From: Nocardioides islandensis
GTDB lineage: Bacteria; Actinomycetota; Actinomycetes; Propionibacteriales; Nocardioidaceae
Reading direction: 5' to 3'
Length of the DNA: 64,000 nt
Assembly: GCF_015352455.1 (NCBI RefSeq)
Contig: NZ_JADKPN010000015.1
Location: 62,001-126,000 of the forward strand
Shown here: positions 8,073 through 15,890 of the stretch, in pieces
Layout: the number at the start of each line of letters is the position of its first letter
How positions within the stretch are numbered: position 1 is the stretch's first letter
The notes under the pieces: model-generated
Seen by the model: the letters and a program-made list of their open reading frames with translations, nothing else
Told to the model about the DNA's origin: nothing
Databases searched by the model: none
Translations under genes and position numbers: made by a program

Positions 8073-9029
8073 ATGTCCCAGCCAGTGGTCGCCGAGATCG
8101 TCCGGTCGGGGTTCGTGGAGGGCCACCACCACGGCGCCGTCGTGGCGCTCGCAGCCGACGGCTCGGTCGACTGGTCGGTCGGCGACGTCGCGTCTCCCGT
8201 GCTCCCGCGCTCGTGCAACAAGCCCCTTCAGGCGCTCGGCATGGTGCGGATGGGCCTGGACCTCGAGCCCGAGCTGCTGGCCCTGGCCTGCGCGTCGCAC
8301 TCGGGCGAGGACTTCCACGTCGAGGGCGTCCGCCGCATCCTCGCTCAGGCAGGTCTCGACGAGTCCGCGCTGCAGACGCCCCCGGACTACCCGCTCGACG
8401 ACGAGGCGCGGGACGCGGTCATCCGCGCCGGCGGGTCGAGGCTGCCGGTGCTGATGAACTGCTCGGGCAAGCACGCCGCGATGCTGCTCACCTGCGTGGC
8501 GAACGGGTGGGACACCGCGACCTACCGCGAGCCGGACCACCCGCTCCAGGTGGGCATCCGCGTGTTCTTCGCCGAGCTCACCGGCGAACCCGTCGAGGTC
8601 GTCGCGGTCGACGGCTGCGGCGCCCCGCTGCTGTCGGCGTCGCTGACCGGCCTCGCCCGCGGGTTCCAGGCACTCGCGGTGGCCGAGGACGGCCCCGAAC
8701 GACGGGTGGCCGACGCGATCCGGCAGCACCCGGCGTACGTCTCGGGCACGACCCGCGACGAGCTGACCCTCCTCAGCGCGATCCCGGGCGCGATCGGGAA
8801 GGCGGGTGCGGAGGCGTGCTACGCCGTGGCGCTGGCCGACGGTCGCGCGTTCGCGCTCAAGGCCGACGACGGGTACCCCCGGGTGCGGCCGGTCCTGATG
8901 GGTGCCGCGCTGCGCCGGAGCAAGGTCGACACCGAGCCCGGCGTCGACACCGACGCCGTCCGGGGGACCGGCCGGGTCGAGCTGCTCGGCGGCGGCGTAC
9001 CCGTGGGTGAGATCCGCGCGACGTTCTGA
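8073..9029 (+). CDS. Asparaginase II family protein
   Basis: 318-residue protein of the actinobacterial/rhizobial asparaginase II family (PF06089), predicted to hydrolyse L-asparagine to aspartate and ammonia. Typical motifs are RSGFVEGHHHG near the start, the RSCNKPLQALGM segment, LACASHSGEDFHV and the MNCSGKHAAML motif, and late DGCGAPLLSASL. The start ATG at 8073 is chosen because a TAGCGT -10 lies 7 nt upstream; an in-frame GTG at 8040 would overlap the divergent gene. It stands alone, with no transporter beside it. Confidence 0.85.
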   Translation: MSQPVVAEIVRSGFVEGHHHGAVVALAADGSVDWSVGDVASPVLPRSCNKPLQALGMVRMGLDLEPELLALACASHSGEDFHVEGVRRILAQAGLDESALQTPPDYPLDDEARDAVIRAGGSRLPVLMNCSGKHAAMLLTCVANGWDTATYREPDHPLQVGIRVFFAELTGEPVEVVAVDGCGAPLLSASLTGLARGFQALAVAEDGPERRVADAIRQHPAYVSGTTRDELTLLSAIPGAIGKAGAEACYAVALADGRAFALKADDGYPRVRPVLMGAALRRSKVDTEPGVDTDAVRGTGRVELLGGGVPVGEIRATF

Positions 9030-9128
9030 GTGCTAGCAGGCGGCTACCTGAGGGTCGCCTCTGTTTCCCGGGTATTTACGGGCATTCCGAGGCACTGGTG
9101 ACTCGAATCACGTGCCCAGGGTTTGAAT

Positions 9129-9148
9129 TTGCTAACACCTGTTAGCAA
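9129..9148. promoter_or_regulatory. 20-bp palindrome before the HTH regulator gene
   Basis: TTGCTAACA-CC-TGTTAGCAA forms two 9-bp arms around a 2-bp centre, ending 10 bp before the regulator's ATG at 9159. Its position over the start region suggests the operator through which the HTH protein, or another dimeric repressor, controls this gene and perhaps the HbhA-like gene behind it. Confidence 0.6.
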
Positions 9149-9158
9149 GGATGGGGGT

Positions 9159-9581
9159 ATGGCAAGGACCAAGGTGGGGCGGACGGTCGGCTCGCTCACC
9201 AACCAGCTGGGCGACCAGCTGGGCGAGTACCTGAGGGAGCAGCGCACCGCGTCGCGGCTCACCCTCCGGCAGCTCGCCGACCAGGTCGGCGTCTCCAACC
9301 CGTACCTGAGCCAGATCGAGCGCGGGCTGCGCCGGCCCTCGGCCGAGGTCCTCCAGCAGCTGGCCAAGGCGCTCCGTGTCTCTGCGGAGCAGCTCTACAT
9401 CCGTGCGGGGATCGTCAGTCCCGAGGTCGGCAACAGCTCCGTGGAGCTCGCCGTCCTCGACGACCCCGCGCTCACCGAGCGCCAGAAGCAGACGTTGCTC
9501 GACGTGTACTCCTCGTTCATCGCCCAGAACGTCGTCTCGAACGACCTGGTGAACGACGTGCTCGCCGGTCCGAACGACTGA
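9159..9581 (+). CDS. XRE-family HTH transcriptional regulator
   Basis: 140-residue DNA-binding protein. A Cro/CI-type helix-turn-helix spans about residues 25-80, with the recognition region QLADQVGVSNPYLSQIERG at 38-56. The C-terminal 55 residues are a helical tail with no recognised domain. Order and sequence match the M. tuberculosis Rv0474 regulator, which precedes hbhA (Rv0475), and here too an HbhA-like gene follows after 26 bp. The ATG at 9159 is preferred to one at 9123 because the intervening codons contain the 20-bp palindrome. Confidence 0.88.
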   Translation: MARTKVGRTVGSLTNQLGDQLGEYLREQRTASRLTLRQLADQVGVSNPYLSQIERGLRRPSAEVLQQLAKALRVSAEQLYIRAGIVSPEVGNSSVELAVLDDPALTERQKQTLLDVYSSFIAQNVVSNDLVNDVLAGPND

Positions 9582-9607
9582 AACCCACCCACAAGAAGGA
9601 GCACGAC

Positions 9608-10225
9608 ATGCCGAAGACCACGTTCGACATCACCACCATCCAGACCGAGGCCCAGAAGTCCGCGCAGCGCGCGTTCCACGCCGGCGTCGGCGTCACCGAC
9701 CTCGCGGTCGAGGTCGTCCGCGACTACGCGGCCGGGGCCCAGAAGCGCCTCCTCGAGGTGCAGAAGAGCGTCACCACCTTCGACCCGAAGGCCGCTCGCA
9801 AGCAGGCCGCCAAGGACGCGAAGGCCCGTCGCACCGCCATCGAGAAGCGCGTGGCCGAGCTGCGTGCCGAGGCCGTCGAGGTCCCGACCCTGGTCCAGAA
9901 GACGATCGGCGCCACCACCGCCACCGCCACCGAGGCGTACGGCGACCTGGTGAAGCGCGGCGAGACCCTGGTCCGCCGCATCCGCCGCCAGAAGTCCACC
10001 CAGGACACGGTGGCCGCCGCCGAGACCACGGTCGCCAAGGCCAAGACCACCCGGACCCAGGCGACCACGGCCGCCAAGAAGTCCACCACCGCCGCCAAGA
10101 AGGCGTCGGCCACCAAGCGCACCGCCGCGAAGTCGAGCGCCAAGGCCACCCGTACCTCGGCCAAGAAGACCGTCTCCGCCGGCTCGCGCGCCCTCGCCGA
10201 CGCCGCCAAGAAGATCGGCGACTGA
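9608..10225 (+). CDS. HbhA-like Lys/Ala-rich coiled-coil protein
   Basis: 205-residue, alpha-helical, highly charged protein with the architecture of heparin-binding haemagglutinin. An N-terminal amphipathic region is followed by a coiled coil (about 50-140, with EAYGDLVKRGETLVRRIRRQ matching the HbhA 'YNELVERGE' region). The C-terminal tail (about 145-195) is built from Lys, Ala and Thr with many AKK/TKK repeats. There is no signal peptide, as in HbhA. In mycobacteria the Lys-rich tail binds sulfated sugars; here DNA or teichoic-acid binding is equally possible. A strong SD (AAGGAG) lies 8 nt upstream, and it probably shares an mRNA with the regulator. Confidence 0.72.
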   Translation: MPKTTFDITTIQTEAQKSAQRAFHAGVGVTDLAVEVVRDYAAGAQKRLLEVQKSVTTFDPKAARKQAAKDAKARRTAIEKRVAELRAEAVEVPTLVQKTIGATTATATEAYGDLVKRGETLVRRIRRQKSTQDTVAAAETTVAKAKTTRTQATTAAKKSTTAAKKASATKRTAAKSSAKATRTSAKKTVSAGSRALADAAKKIGD

Positions 10226-10245
10226 CCACCTAGTCCAACGGACAA

Positions 10246-10281
10246 CCGGCCCCCGGGACGCTTCGGCGCCCCGGGGGCCGG
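10246..10281 (+). terminator. Rho-independent-type terminator
   Basis: A 12-bp GC stem, CCGGCCCCCGGG (10246-10257) with its complement at 10270-10281, closes a 12-nt loop containing CTTCGG. It follows the HbhA-like gene by 20 bp. The downstream tract has only a short T run (CTTTCC), as is usual in GC-rich actinobacteria. Confidence 0.75.
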
Positions 10282-10305
10282 CCGCTTTCCAGGTACCCTG
10301 AGCCC

Positions 10306-10593
10306 ATGAACCCGTTCGCCGTCGAGGGGATGACCATGCTGGTCATCGACATCGTGCTGCTCGCGGTGAAGATCTACGCCTTCGTCACCGCGCTGAGGTA
10401 CTCCGACGAGGCGTACCGCGCGGCGGGCAAGCTGAACAAGATGGCCTGGACGGTCATCCTCGGGCTCGGTGTGGCGGCCCAGGTGGTGCTCGCCGGCTCG
10501 CCGCTGAACTTCATCAATCTGGCCATGACGGTCGCGGCGCTGGTCTACCTTGCTGATGTCAAGCCTGCTCTCAGCGCGCTCACGCGACGCTGA
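10306..10593 (+). CDS. DUF2516 small membrane protein
   Basis: 95-residue protein with about three hydrophobic segments (roughly residues 10-30, 47-65 and 67-85) and a short basic C-terminus, matching the DUF2516 family. It is conserved next to hbhA in mycobacteria (Rv0476). The function is unknown. Its own promoter is suggested by TACCCT six nt before the ATG, just after the terminator of the HbhA-like gene, so it is not simply read through. Confidence 0.8.
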   Translation: MNPFAVEGMTMLVIDIVLLAVKIYAFVTALRYSDEAYRAAGKLNKMAWTVILGLGVAAQVVLAGSPLNFINLAMTVAALVYLADVKPALSALTRR

Positions 10594-10622
10594 GGATCCG
10601 ACCAGCAACGGGGACGACAGAC

Positions 10623-10961
10623 ATGGAATCCGACCAGCGGCCCTGGGGTGCGTGGTACGTGCTCGACCGCGGTGACGGCTACCAGGTCAAGCGCATCGTC
10701 GTGACGCCCGGCCAGCGCCTCTCGTACCAGACCCACCGCCACCGCGCGGAGCACTGGACCGTCGTGACCGGCACCGCCACCTGCACCGTCGACGGCGAGA
10801 CCGTCGAGGTGAAGACCGGCGGCTGCGTCGAGGTCGGCGTGGGTGTCCCGCACCGCATCGCGAACCTGCACGACGACGAGCTGGTGATCATCGAGGTCCA
10901 GCGCGGCGAGTACCTCGGCGAGGACGACATCTGCCGCCTCGAGGACGACTACGGCCGCTGA
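10623..10961 (+). CDS. Mannose-6-phosphate isomerase type II-like cupin
   Basis: 112-residue single-domain cupin matching the C-terminal isomerase domain of bifunctional mannose-1-P guanylyltransferase / mannose-6-P isomerase. It begins RPWGAWYVLDRG and contains the metal-binding TPGQRLSYQTHRHRAEHWTV and a second motif VPHRIANLHDDELVIIEVQ. It probably interconverts fructose-6-P and mannose-6-P, feeding GDP-mannose for the gmd product nearby; a role with another phosphosugar is possible. Its 3' end overlaps the convergent rmlCD gene by 13 bp. Confidence 0.82.
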   Translation: MESDQRPWGAWYVLDRGDGYQVKRIVVTPGQRLSYQTHRHRAEHWTVVTGTATCTVDGETVEVKTGGCVEVGVGVPHRIANLHDDELVIIEVQRGEYLGEDDICRLEDDYGR

Positions 10962-12367
10962 GCGGGCTGGCTCGCGCAGTACGCCGCGAGCTGCTCCAGG
11001 TGGTCGCCCGGCGTGAAGCCGGTCGCCTCGATCTTCGACAGGTCCAGCGTGCCGTTGGCCGGCCGCGGTGAGATGCCCTCGCGCCCGCCGACGTACTCCT
11101 CGGTCGTCACCGGCGTGACGTCCTCCGGCGCCCGCCCGCTGAGCCGGTAGACCTCCCTGGCCAGGTCGCACCACGAGGTGACCCGGCCGGCGCCCTGCAC
11201 GTTGTAGATGCCGAACGGGGCGCCCCGGTCGACCAGGTGCCTCGTCGCGCGCGACAGGTCGGGGGTGAACGTCAGCCGGCCGACCTGGTCGTCGACCACG
11301 GTCGGCGAGACGCCGTCGCCGGCGAGCTTCTGCATGGTGCGCACGAAGTTGTGGCCGTCGCCGATCACCCACGACGTGCGCAGGATGTAGTGCCGCGGCG
11401 CGGTGGCGACGGCGATGTCGCCGGCCGCCTTGGTCTGGGCGTACACGCCCAGCGGGGAGTACCGCTCGTCCTCGGTGTGCACCTCGGCGGTGCCGTCGAA
11501 CACGTAGTCGGTGGAGTAGTGCACCAGCGTGATCCGGTGCTCGGCGGCGATGCGCGCCAGCGTGGCCGGGGCGGCGGCGTTCGCGGCCCAGGCCGCTGCG
11601 CGTCCCTCCGTCGTCTCCGCCTTGTCGACCGCGGTGTACGCCGCGGCGTTGAGCACCAGGGCGTACTCGTGCCACGGGAACGCCTCGACCTCGACGGAGT
11701 CGGACACGTCGAGCACGTCGACGCCGGGACCGGCGACCATGTCGACCAGGTCGGCGTCGGGGAAGTCGGCCCGGAGCGCGCGACCGAGCTGGCCGAGGGC
11801 GCCGATGATGAGCGTCCTGAGCGGCTTCATCGGCACGACTTCGGCCATCCGCGGCGTGCTCAGGTCCTTCTCGGAGATCTCCGACTCGGCGAGCGGGATC
11901 GGCCAGTCGATGGCGACGGTCTCGTCGGCCAGGTTGAGGGCGGGGTACGCCGTGCCGGGACGCCAGTGCTCGTTGACGAGGTAGGAGTACGTCGTCGCGT
12001 CCTCCAGCGTCTGGTAGCTGTTGCCGACGCCGCGCGGCACGAACACCGCGGTGTGCGGGTCCATCTCGATCGTGAAGACCGTGCCGAACGTCGCGCCCTC
12101 GCGCATGTCGACCCAGGCGCCGAAGACGCGGCCGGTGAGGATCGAGACGAACTTGTCCCACGGCTCGGTGTGGATGCCGCGCGTCGCGCCACGCGCCGTG
12201 TTGAACGAGACGTTGTGCTGCACCGGCCCGAAGTCGGGCAGGCCGAGGTCGACCATCTTCTCCCGCTGCCAGTTCTCCTTGAACCAGCCGCGGCTGTCCT
12301 CGCGGACGTCGAGCCGGAGCACGACGAGCCCCGGGATCGGCGTGACCTCCAGGGCGAGGTCGCTCAT
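10949..12367 (-). CDS. rmlCD: Fused dTDP-4-keto-6-deoxyglucose 3,5-epimerase / dTDP-4-keto-L-rhamnose reductase
   Basis: One 472-residue protein carries the last two steps of dTDP-L-rhamnose synthesis. Residues 1 to about 185 are an RmlC cupin (FKENWQREKM, RGIHTEPWDKFV with the catalytic His, VPRGVGNSYQTLED). Residues about 195-472 are an RmlD reductase, with a Rossmann start IIGALGQLGRAL, STDYVFDG, and the catalytic Tyr/Lys in YAQTKAAGD. The usual separate genes of about 200 and 290 residues fit the two halves, with no frameshift at the join. The ATG at 12365-12367 overlaps the rmlB stop (ATGA). Confidence 0.92.
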   Translation of the reverse strand: MSDLALEVTPIPGLVVLRLDVREDSRGWFKENWQREKMVDLGLPDFGPVQHNVSFNTARGATRGIHTEPWDKFVSILTGRVFGAWVDMREGATFGTVFTIEMDPHTAVFVPRGVGNSYQTLEDATTYSYLVNEHWRPGTAYPALNLADETVAIDWPIPLAESEISEKDLSTPRMAEVVPMKPLRTLIIGALGQLGRALRADFPDADLVDMVAGPGVDVLDVSDSVEVEAFPWHEYALVLNAAAYTAVDKAETTEGRAAAWAANAAAPATLARIAAEHRITLVHYSTDYVFDGTAEVHTEDERYSPLGVYAQTKAAGDIAVATAPRHYILRTSWVIGDGHNFVRTMQKLAGDGVSPTVVDDQVGRLTFTPDLSRATRHLVDRGAPFGIYNVQGAGRVTSWCDLAREVYRLSGRAPEDVTPVTTEEYVGGREGISPRPANGTLDLSKIEATGFTPGDHLEQLAAYCASQPAQRP

Positions 12368-13359
12368 GCCTGCCCCTTGGCGGCGTACGCCGCCTCGGTC
12401 GCCTCCTTGTGCGGGCGCCACCAGGCCTCGTTGGCCTGGTACCACTCGATCGTGGCGGCGAGGCCGGCCTCGAAGTCCTGGAACTTCGGCTGCCAGCCGA
12501 GCTGCTGGCGCAGCTTGCCGGACTCGATGGCGTAGCGGCGGTCGTGCCCGGCGCGGTCGGTCACGTGGTCGAAGTCGTCCTCGGGACGGCCGAAGTGCTT
12601 GAGGATCATCCGCACGACGTCGAGGTTCGTCTGCTCGCCGTCGGCGCCGACGAGGTAGGTCTCGCCGATGGTGCCCTTCTCGAGGATCGTCCAGACCGCG
12701 CTGGAGTGGTCGTCGGCGTGGATCCAGTCGCGGACGTTCAGCCCGTCGCCGTACAGCTTCGGCCGGCCGCCCATGATCACGTTGGTGATCTGGCGGGGGA
12801 TGAACTTCTCGATGTGCTGCCAGGGCCCGTAGTTGTTGGAGCAGTTGGAGATCGTCGCCCGCACGCCGAAGCTGCGCACCCACGCGCGCACCAGGTGGTC
12901 CGAGCCGGCCTTGGAGGCGGAGTACGGCGAGGACGGGTTGTACGGCGTGTCCTCGGTGAACCGCTTCGGGTCGTCGAGGTCGAGGTCGCCGTACACCTCG
13001 TCGGTCGAGACGTGGTGCAGCCGCGTGCCGGCCTTGCGCACCGCCTCGAGGATCGTGAACGTGCCGAGGATGTTGGTCTTGATGAAGGGGCTCGGGTCGT
13101 TCAGCGAGTTGTCGTTGTGGGACTCCGCGGCGTAGTGCACGACCGCGTCGTGCTGCGCGACCAGGGGCTCGACCACGTCGCCGTCGGCGACGTCGCCGAC
13201 GACCAGCTCGACGCGGTCCAGGCCGTCGATGGCCTCCCGCGTGGCGGCGTACGTGAGCTTGTCGAGCACCGTGATCCGGGCGTCGGTGTTGGCGACCAGG
13301 TAGTGCACGAAGTTGGAGCCGATGAAGCCGGCACCACCGGTCACGAGCAGGCGAGACAT
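12364..13359 (-). CDS. rmlB: dTDP-glucose 4,6-dehydratase
   Basis: Converts dTDP-glucose to dTDP-4-keto-6-deoxyglucose using bound NAD+. It shows Rossmann GGAGFIGSNF at residues 8-17, the HVSTDEVYGDL segment with catalytic Asp/Glu, and the YSASKAGSD Tyr/Lys pair. At 331 residues it has the normal length. The ATG at 13359 is 7 nt from a TAGGAT -10; an ATG three codons upstream would sit between that -10 and the start and is unlikely. It is divergent from rmlA and coupled to rmlCD. Confidence 0.95.
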   Translation of the reverse strand: MSRLLVTGGAGFIGSNFVHYLVANTDARITVLDKLTYAATREAIDGLDRVELVVGDVADGDVVEPLVAQHDAVVHYAAESHNDNSLNDPSPFIKTNILGTFTILEAVRKAGTRLHHVSTDEVYGDLDLDDPKRFTEDTPYNPSSPYSASKAGSDHLVRAWVRSFGVRATISNCSNNYGPWQHIEKFIPRQITNVIMGGRPKLYGDGLNVRDWIHADDHSSAVWTILEKGTIGETYLVGADGEQTNLDVVRMILKHFGRPEDDFDHVTDRAGHDRRYAIESGKLRQQLGWQPKFQDFEAGLAATIEWYQANEAWWRPHKEATEAAYAAKGQA

Positions 13360-13384
13360 GCGCGTCATCCTAGGATGGCCGCTC
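13360..13384. promoter_or_regulatory. Shared palindromic -10 between rmlB and rmlA
   Basis: The palindrome ATCCTAGGAT (13367-13376) provides TAGGAT on both strands. It ends 7 nt before the rmlB ATG on the minus strand and 8 nt before the rmlA ATG on the plus strand. The whole intergenic gap is only 25 bp, so both transcripts appear leaderless and their promoters must overlap. Confidence 0.6.
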
Positions 13385-14251
13385 ATGAAGGGGATCATCC
13401 TGGCCGGCGGCACGGGCTCACGCCTGCACCCGATCACCCAAGGGATCAGCAAGCAGCTGATGCCCGTGTACGACAAACCGATGATCTACTACCCGATCTC
13501 GACGCTGATGCTGGCCGGGATCCGCGACATCCTGGTGATCACCACGCCCCACGAGGCCGACGGGTTCGTGCGGCTGCTCGGGGACGGCTCGAGGTTCGGG
13601 ATCAACCTCAGCTACGCCCAGCAGCCCAGCCCCGACGGGCTGGCCCAGGCGTTCATCATCGGCGAGCACCACATCGGCGACGACCCGGCCGCCCTGGTGC
13701 TCGGCGACAACATCTTCTACGGCAGCGGGCTGGGCTCCCAGCTCACCCGGTTCAGCGACCTCGACGGCGCCGCGGTCTTCGGCTACCGCGTGGCCGACCC
13801 GACGGCGTACGGCGTCGTGGAGTTCGACGAGTCGTTCCGCGCGGTGTCGCTGGAGGAGAAGCCCGACGAGCCCAAGAGCGACTACGCCGTGCCCGGGCTG
13901 TACTTCTACTCCAACGACGTCGTCGAGTACGCCAAGGACCTCAAGCCGTCCGCGCGCGGCGAGCTCGAGATCACCGACCTCAACCGGATCTACCTCGAGC
14001 AGGGCCGGCTCTTCGTCGAGGTGCTGCCGCGAGGTACGGCCTGGCTCGACACCGGCACCTTCGACTCCCTCAACGACGCCTCCAACTTCGTGCGCACCAT
14101 CGAGGGCCGCCAGGGCACCAAGATCGGCGCTCCCGAAGAGGTCGCCTGGCGCCAGGGCTTCCTCTCCGACGACGAGCTCGTCGAGGTCGCCCAGCCGCTG
14201 CTGAAGTCGGGGTACGGGATGTACCTGATGGAGCTCCTGAGACACCACTGA
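13385..14251 (+). CDS. rmlA: Glucose-1-phosphate thymidylyltransferase
   Basis: First enzyme of dTDP-rhamnose synthesis, forming dTDP-glucose from glucose-1-P and dTTP. The nucleotidyltransferase signature GGTGSRLHPITQGISKQLMP spans residues 8-27, followed by VLGDNIFYG, the EEKPDEPKS stretch and GTAWLDTGTFDSL. Length is 288 residues, as in short RmlA enzymes. With rmlB and rmlCD it completes the pathway within 3.3 kb. It ends at the edge of a large repeat array. Confidence 0.96.
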   Translation: MKGIILAGGTGSRLHPITQGISKQLMPVYDKPMIYYPISTLMLAGIRDILVITTPHEADGFVRLLGDGSRFGINLSYAQQPSPDGLAQAFIIGEHHIGDDPAALVLGDNIFYGSGLGSQLTRFSDLDGAAVFGYRVADPTAYGVVEFDESFRAVSLEEKPDEPKSDYAVPGLYFYSNDVVEYAKDLKPSARGELEITDLNRIYLEQGRLFVEVLPRGTAWLDTGTFDSLNDASNFVRTIEGRQGTKIGAPEEVAWRQGFLSDDELVEVAQPLLKSGYGMYLMELLRHH

Positions 14252-14255
14252 CCGT

Positions 14256-14876
14256 TGCACGGTGGTCGAGCCGCGAGGCCGGCCACGGCGCTTCATGGTG
14301 GTCGAGCCGTGAGGCCGGCCACGGCCGAGCGTGTCGAGACCGCGTAACGGTCACGGGGTCTCGACACGGGCTCGCCCAGGGGCTCGCCCGGCTCGACCAG
14401 CGTGGTGTGCGCGACCACAGGTACGGCGCTGCATGGTGGTCGAGCCGTGAGGCCGGCCACGGCGCTTCATGGTGGTCGAGCCGTGAGGCCGGCCACGGCC
14501 GAGCGTGTCGAGACCCCGGAACCGTCACGAGGGTCTCGACACGGGCTCGCCCAGGGGCTCGCCCGGCTCGACCAGCATGGGGTGCGCGACCACAGGTACG
14601 GCGCTGCATGAGACCCAGGAAGCGTCACGGGGGTCTCGACACGGGCTCGCCCAGGGGCTCGCCCGGCTCGACCAGCATGGGGTGCGCGACCACAGGGACG
14701 GCGCTGCATGAGACCCAGGAAGCGTCACGGGGGTCTCGACACGGGCTCGCCCAGGGGCTCGCCCGGCTCGACCAGCATGGGGTGCGCGGCCACAGGTACG
14801 GCGTTGCATGAGACCCAGGAAGCGTTACGGGGTCTCGACACGGGCTCGCCCAGGGGCTCGCCCGGCTCGACCAGCA
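14256..14876. repeat. Tandem array of palindromic repeat family A
   Basis: About 620 bp of repeated units between the convergent ends of rmlA and gmd. Two longer units (about 175 bp each, the second starting at 14432) are followed by units with an exact 100-bp period starting at 14607, 14707 and 14807. Each contains the family A arms: GTGTCGAGACC-type and GGTCTCGACAC, and GGCTCGACCAGCATG. No open frame is consistent across units and the last unit touches the gmd stop codon. I see no gene in it; a transcription-stop role for both neighbours is plausible. Confidence 0.92.
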
Positions 14877-15854
14877 TTACCGGCGGGACTGCTCCTTGAG
14901 GTCGTTCTCGACCATCATGGAGACCAGCTCGACGAACCCGACCTGGGGCTTCCAGGCGAGGCGCTCACGGGCCCTGGTGGCGTCGCCGACCAGCTCGTGG
15001 ACCTCGGCGGGGCGGCGGAACTCCTCCGACAGCCGCACGTACCTGGCCCAGTCGTCGATCCCGACGTGGGCGAAGGCCGCCTCGACGAACTCGCGCACGG
15101 AGTGGGTCTCGCCGGTGGCGATGACGTAGTCGTCGGGCTGCTCCTGCTGGAGCATCAGCCACATCGCCTCGACGTAGTCGCCGGCGTAGCCCCAGTCGCG
15201 GCGGGCGTCGAGGTTGCCCAGCACCAGCTCGTCCTGGAGGCCGAGGTGGATGCGGGCGACCGCTCGGGTGATCTTGCGGGTCACGAACTCCGGCCCGCGG
15301 CGCGGCGACTCGTGGTTGAAGAGGATCCCCGACGAGGCGTGCATGCCGTAGGACTCGCGGTAGTTGACGGTCATGTGGTGGCCGAAGGCCTTGGCCACGC
15401 CGTACGGCGACCGGGGCCACAGCCGCGTCGTCTCCCGCTGCGGCACCTCCTGGGCCTTGCCGAACATCTCCGAGCTGGAGGCCTGGTAGAAGCGCACCGC
15501 GGACGGGTCGTCGCCTCCGTGCAGCCGCACGGCCTCGAGCACCGTCAGCACGCCCTTGCCGGTGACGTCGGTGGTCAGCGCGGCGTTCTGCCAGGAGTAC
15601 GCCACGAAGCTGATCGCGCCGAGGTTGTAGACCTCGTCGGGCTGCGACTCCCGTACGGCGCGCACCACGCTGGACATGTCGGTGAGGTCGCCGGTGTGCA
15701 GCCGTACCTCCGGCACCAGTGCCTGCACGACCTCGCGGCGCGGGTTGTTCTGGCCGCGGATCAGGCCGTGGACGTCGTACCCCTTCGCCAGCAGCAGCTC
15801 GGCCAGGTACAGACCGTCCTGGCCGGTGATGCCGGTGACGAGGGCTGAGGGCAT
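14877..15854 (-). CDS. gmd: GDP-mannose 4,6-dehydratase
   Basis: Makes GDP-4-keto-6-deoxymannose from GDP-mannose. It shows GITGQDGLYLAELLL with the NADP-binding GxxGxxG, LHTGDLTDMSS, the YNLGAISFVAYSW segment, SSSEMFGKAQEVPQ and YGVAKAFGHH, all diagnostic for Gmd, and a late GYAGDYVEAMW. It has 325 residues, a normal length. No fucose synthase or RMD reductase lies in the window, so the next enzyme must be elsewhere. A CAGAAT hexamer six nt before the ATG suggests a leaderless start. Confidence 0.93.
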   Translation of the reverse strand: MPSALVTGITGQDGLYLAELLLAKGYDVHGLIRGQNNPRREVVQALVPEVRLHTGDLTDMSSVVRAVRESQPDEVYNLGAISFVAYSWQNAALTTDVTGKGVLTVLEAVRLHGGDDPSAVRFYQASSSEMFGKAQEVPQRETTRLWPRSPYGVAKAFGHHMTVNYRESYGMHASSGILFNHESPRRGPEFVTRKITRAVARIHLGLQDELVLGNLDARRDWGYAGDYVEAMWLMLQQEQPDDYVIATGETHSVREFVEAAFAHVGIDDWARYVRLSEEFRRPAEVHELVGDATRARERLAWKPQVGFVELVSMMVENDLKEQSRR

Positions 15855-15890
15855 GCGGGGATTCTGCCAGTCACTTACTAACCTGACGGC

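Noticed and set aside
10545..12161. Large open frames antisense to the rml genes, and similar ones throughout (for example 19046-20641, 30363-33830, 35154-36596)
   Set aside because: Their products are Arg/Ala/Pro- or Asp/His-rich, have no recognisable domain, and lie opposite genes with clear family motifs. They are typical GC-rich shadow frames.
14256..14876. CRISPR array or protein with long repeats
   Set aside because: The 100-bp and 175-bp units lack spacers. Reading frames across them differ in length and have no start with promoter or SD.
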